Positions 63,501 through 64,000 of a stretch of DNA of 64,000 nt are shown piece after piece; within the stretch, counting starts at the first letter, position 1; the number at the start of each line of letters is the position of its first letter. A program made the position numbers and the translations under genes. The notes beneath the pieces are model-generated. The model was not told the origin of the DNA and ran no database searches. It saw only the letters and a program-made list of their open reading frames with translations. The stretch is from Gammaproteobacteria bacterium (GTDB lineage: Bacteria; Pseudomonadota; Gammaproteobacteria; Pseudomonadales; Azotimanducaceae). The DNA lies in the NCBI GenBank assembly GCA_026707735.1, contig JAPOWH010000019.1, positions 238,470 to 302,469 on the forward strand. Direction: 5' to 3'.

Positions 63501-64000
63501 TGGCTATCGAAGGAATGACCAAAGACTATGCAGGAACGCAATTCCCCTGCGAGTCGGATCTTTGCAGCGTCGCATACTCCATGCGTTTTGCCTGTACCGG
63601 GATCGCCGATCACTACGCAAAAGTGTTGAAATGCAAGGGCACACTCGTCTGAACGCAACCATGCCAGCAACGAATCGACCTCCTGCATTAGACCTCGTAG
63701 TCGATCTAGATGCTCAGCCGGAAATGCACACTCGTACTCTTGCATGAACTGACGCCAGGCAATTGATTCCGATCGAGTAGCTCCGAAACGTTCGTCAATG
63801 TCATGTGCAAGAGTGTCTTCGATGATTCTCAGTTCTCTCAATACATTGGTCACTTCGTCGACCAATGCTTCGTACTGTTCTTTTGGCAAATCACCAAATT
63901 GATTAAGTACTGAACTCAAAGACTGCAGTTTCTCAATAAGTAAGCGTGTTTCTTGCAACGTGTGGAAGGGCCAAGCTGGCGATTCATCGTTACCTTCGAG
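60524..64000 (-). CDS. STAND/NACHT-like NTPase, 5' end beyond the window
   Basis: A large predicted NTPase of which at least 1158 codons are visible; the frame is open to the window edge, so the true start lies outside. A helical N-terminal part (about 110 residues after TTG at 63958) leads to the P-loop GDPGTGKTH and Walker B LLLVIDAINE, followed by the sensor-like LLVTCRTTYL. The rest is a long helical region and a distinctive C-terminal domain (WNVISCDWEYDCTG, YVCAGEHHPILPSVLLGD). The ATPase core resembles STAND proteins, which include antiphage Avs-type sensors, so a defence role is plausible. The N-terminal effector is not visible. Confidence 0.7.
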   Translation of the reverse strand, partial: LEGNDESPAWPFHTLQETRLLIEKLQSLSSVLNQFGDLPKEQYEALVDEVTNVLRELRIIEDTLAHDIDERFGATRSESIAWRQFMQEYECAFPAEHLDRLRGLMQEVDSLLAWLRSDECALAFQHFCVVIGDPGTGKTHGVCDAAKIRLAGELRSCIVFGHSFDSQHDPWRCISEALGLSVSLAADEFLDCLNAAGEDSGSPLLLVIDAINETKPHSYWIARIPGIVHQVSKRPFVRLLVTCRTTYLQSCVPQHANFHVTNHRGFAGIEREACQLYFRHFNLKPPIAPILPPEFSNPLYLSLVCDTLVAEKVERLPPGWSGSGASIIRKFFEIKACKFSVDFGSAHTNGPANCMLKVVKTIVAANHSSLSWTDAVAILKTDFGQPDKVLDWLLGERLLIEDVSHNADWQDERVLRPAFERLGDFLIAEELFSRIPQGALLRDLTEARKIMHPWIRNAATVISNRGVLVEFAVIAPETAIGFELPDLAPDSSIHEELVRTTISALIFRDPSSLTPTTARLIGEAFDIDGFTYDVADALLSCGWRKSAIDATWFHDSLADLPLADRDAFWCFYFHHSYESGGVVSNLIGSAGELPLVDIGIDIAERWLILLLWLTSAADRRVKDNATRAAIAILSAVPAALPSIVERFASINDDEVRERVLLASYGALLRSRDTSVAVRTAGYLYDLYQQTPERFNNAVIRDHMRCICELACRIAPGNATNVIPEVITNTPAMQDWSLDLPRDEEVDAWAKHIRFNPDERSSDFFKYTMSSIGSWTEAISKRDMGKWIAKRVARDFCFVDSECEHYDRHIVQKYGGGRGKEKWAERIAKKYSWIALNQLASNLHDHVERRQEKSKLERRPPSLIFPAGRNFDPTVWVQKEHEENVTCTWALPRSEDLNEALTSNFDEWIADPAIPEWEEVVQSQPLESWKKLPLSALFIWDGREKDIREKGVYRQQWFEIQGYLIEPDLGRQAYDEFRDENLFDRSLPKAPVLRQGFVAEYPWGSAFDGQEGPKQEFPDFASGMRSVDVVPVWNVISCDWEYDCTGTSNYLQVPARTLCGNNLWWNGNGGFTNGSGDLVYVCAGEHHPILPSVLLGDVEYVRNRLQDKGLAIIYAMKGEKLMQPGGVLERFHYRRRSFSQIAFFDGAKWEFGMLHSRLD

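Noticed and set aside
1..64000. CRISPR arrays, tRNA or rRNA genes, complete insertion sequences
   Set aside because: No regularly spaced repeats, no rRNA-like conserved stretches and no transposase frames were seen by reading; a short tRNA could be missed without a folding search.

Overview
The window is about 64 kb of chromosome from a Gram-negative bacterium. Evidence for this is an outer-membrane TonB-dependent receptor, two small beta-barrel proteins, a tripartite RND efflux operon and many signal peptides. A gammaproteobacterium or a related proteobacterial lineage fits best, but no marker gene in the window settles it. Genes are dense, ATG/GTG/TTG starts are mixed, and several operons use 4-bp start/stop overlaps. 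I saw no rRNA, tRNA, CRISPR array or complete insertion sequence.

The centrepiece (about 18.3-32.7 kb) is a nearly complete bacterial sterol biosynthesis locus. A plus-strand operon encodes isopentenyl-diphosphate isomerase, an HMG-CoA reductase fused to mevalonate kinase, an SDR and a Rieske oxygenase resembling the bacterial C-4 demethylation pair SdmB/SdmA, a C-14 sterol reductase, a CYP51 14-alpha-demethylase, and one polypeptide that fuses a squalene monooxygenase to an oxidosqualene cyclase carrying the DCTAE motif. A convergent minus-strand group encodes a sterol C-24 methyltransferase, squalene synthase and a membrane protein that matches the residue spacing of the EBP (delta8-delta7 sterol isomerase) family. 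Together these would take farnesyl-PP through squalene, oxidosqualene and a lanosterol-type product to a C-4/C-14-demethylated, C-24-methylated sterol, with local reinforcement of the mevalonate pathway. HMG-CoA synthase, phosphomevalonate kinase, mevalonate-PP decarboxylase and FPP synthase are not in the window.

To the left (0-18 kb) are small envelope proteins, then an operon joining a TAXI-type binding protein, a YjfK-like DUF2491 protein, a PspA/YjfJ-like coiled-coil protein and a GluR0-type glutamate-receptor-like potassium channel. Three tandem paralogues of a membrane-anchored alpha-helical repeat protein follow, then an XRE regulator with a palindrome upstream and a Cas4-like/DUF2779 nuclease-like gene directly before the sterol operon.

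To the right, 33.5-42.1 kb is a minus-strand carbohydrate-use locus: TonB receptor, LacI regulator, GH3 beta-glucosidase, a GH2/GH5-type TIM-barrel hydrolase and a GPH sugar symporter, with a LacI-like palindrome before the receptor. From 42.4 to 47.2 kb is a small accessory island: a DUF4143 ATPase with a perfect 13-bp inverted repeat at its start, HigA-type antitoxins without working toxins, and an unrecognised two-gene pair. An RND efflux operon (47.9-56.0 kb) ends in a secreted EF-hand protein, and its second pump lacks the last membrane helix. The right end holds a secreted protein and a TlpA-like lipoprotein, a decayed trypsin-like protease, and a large STAND/NACHT-like NTPase that runs off the window.
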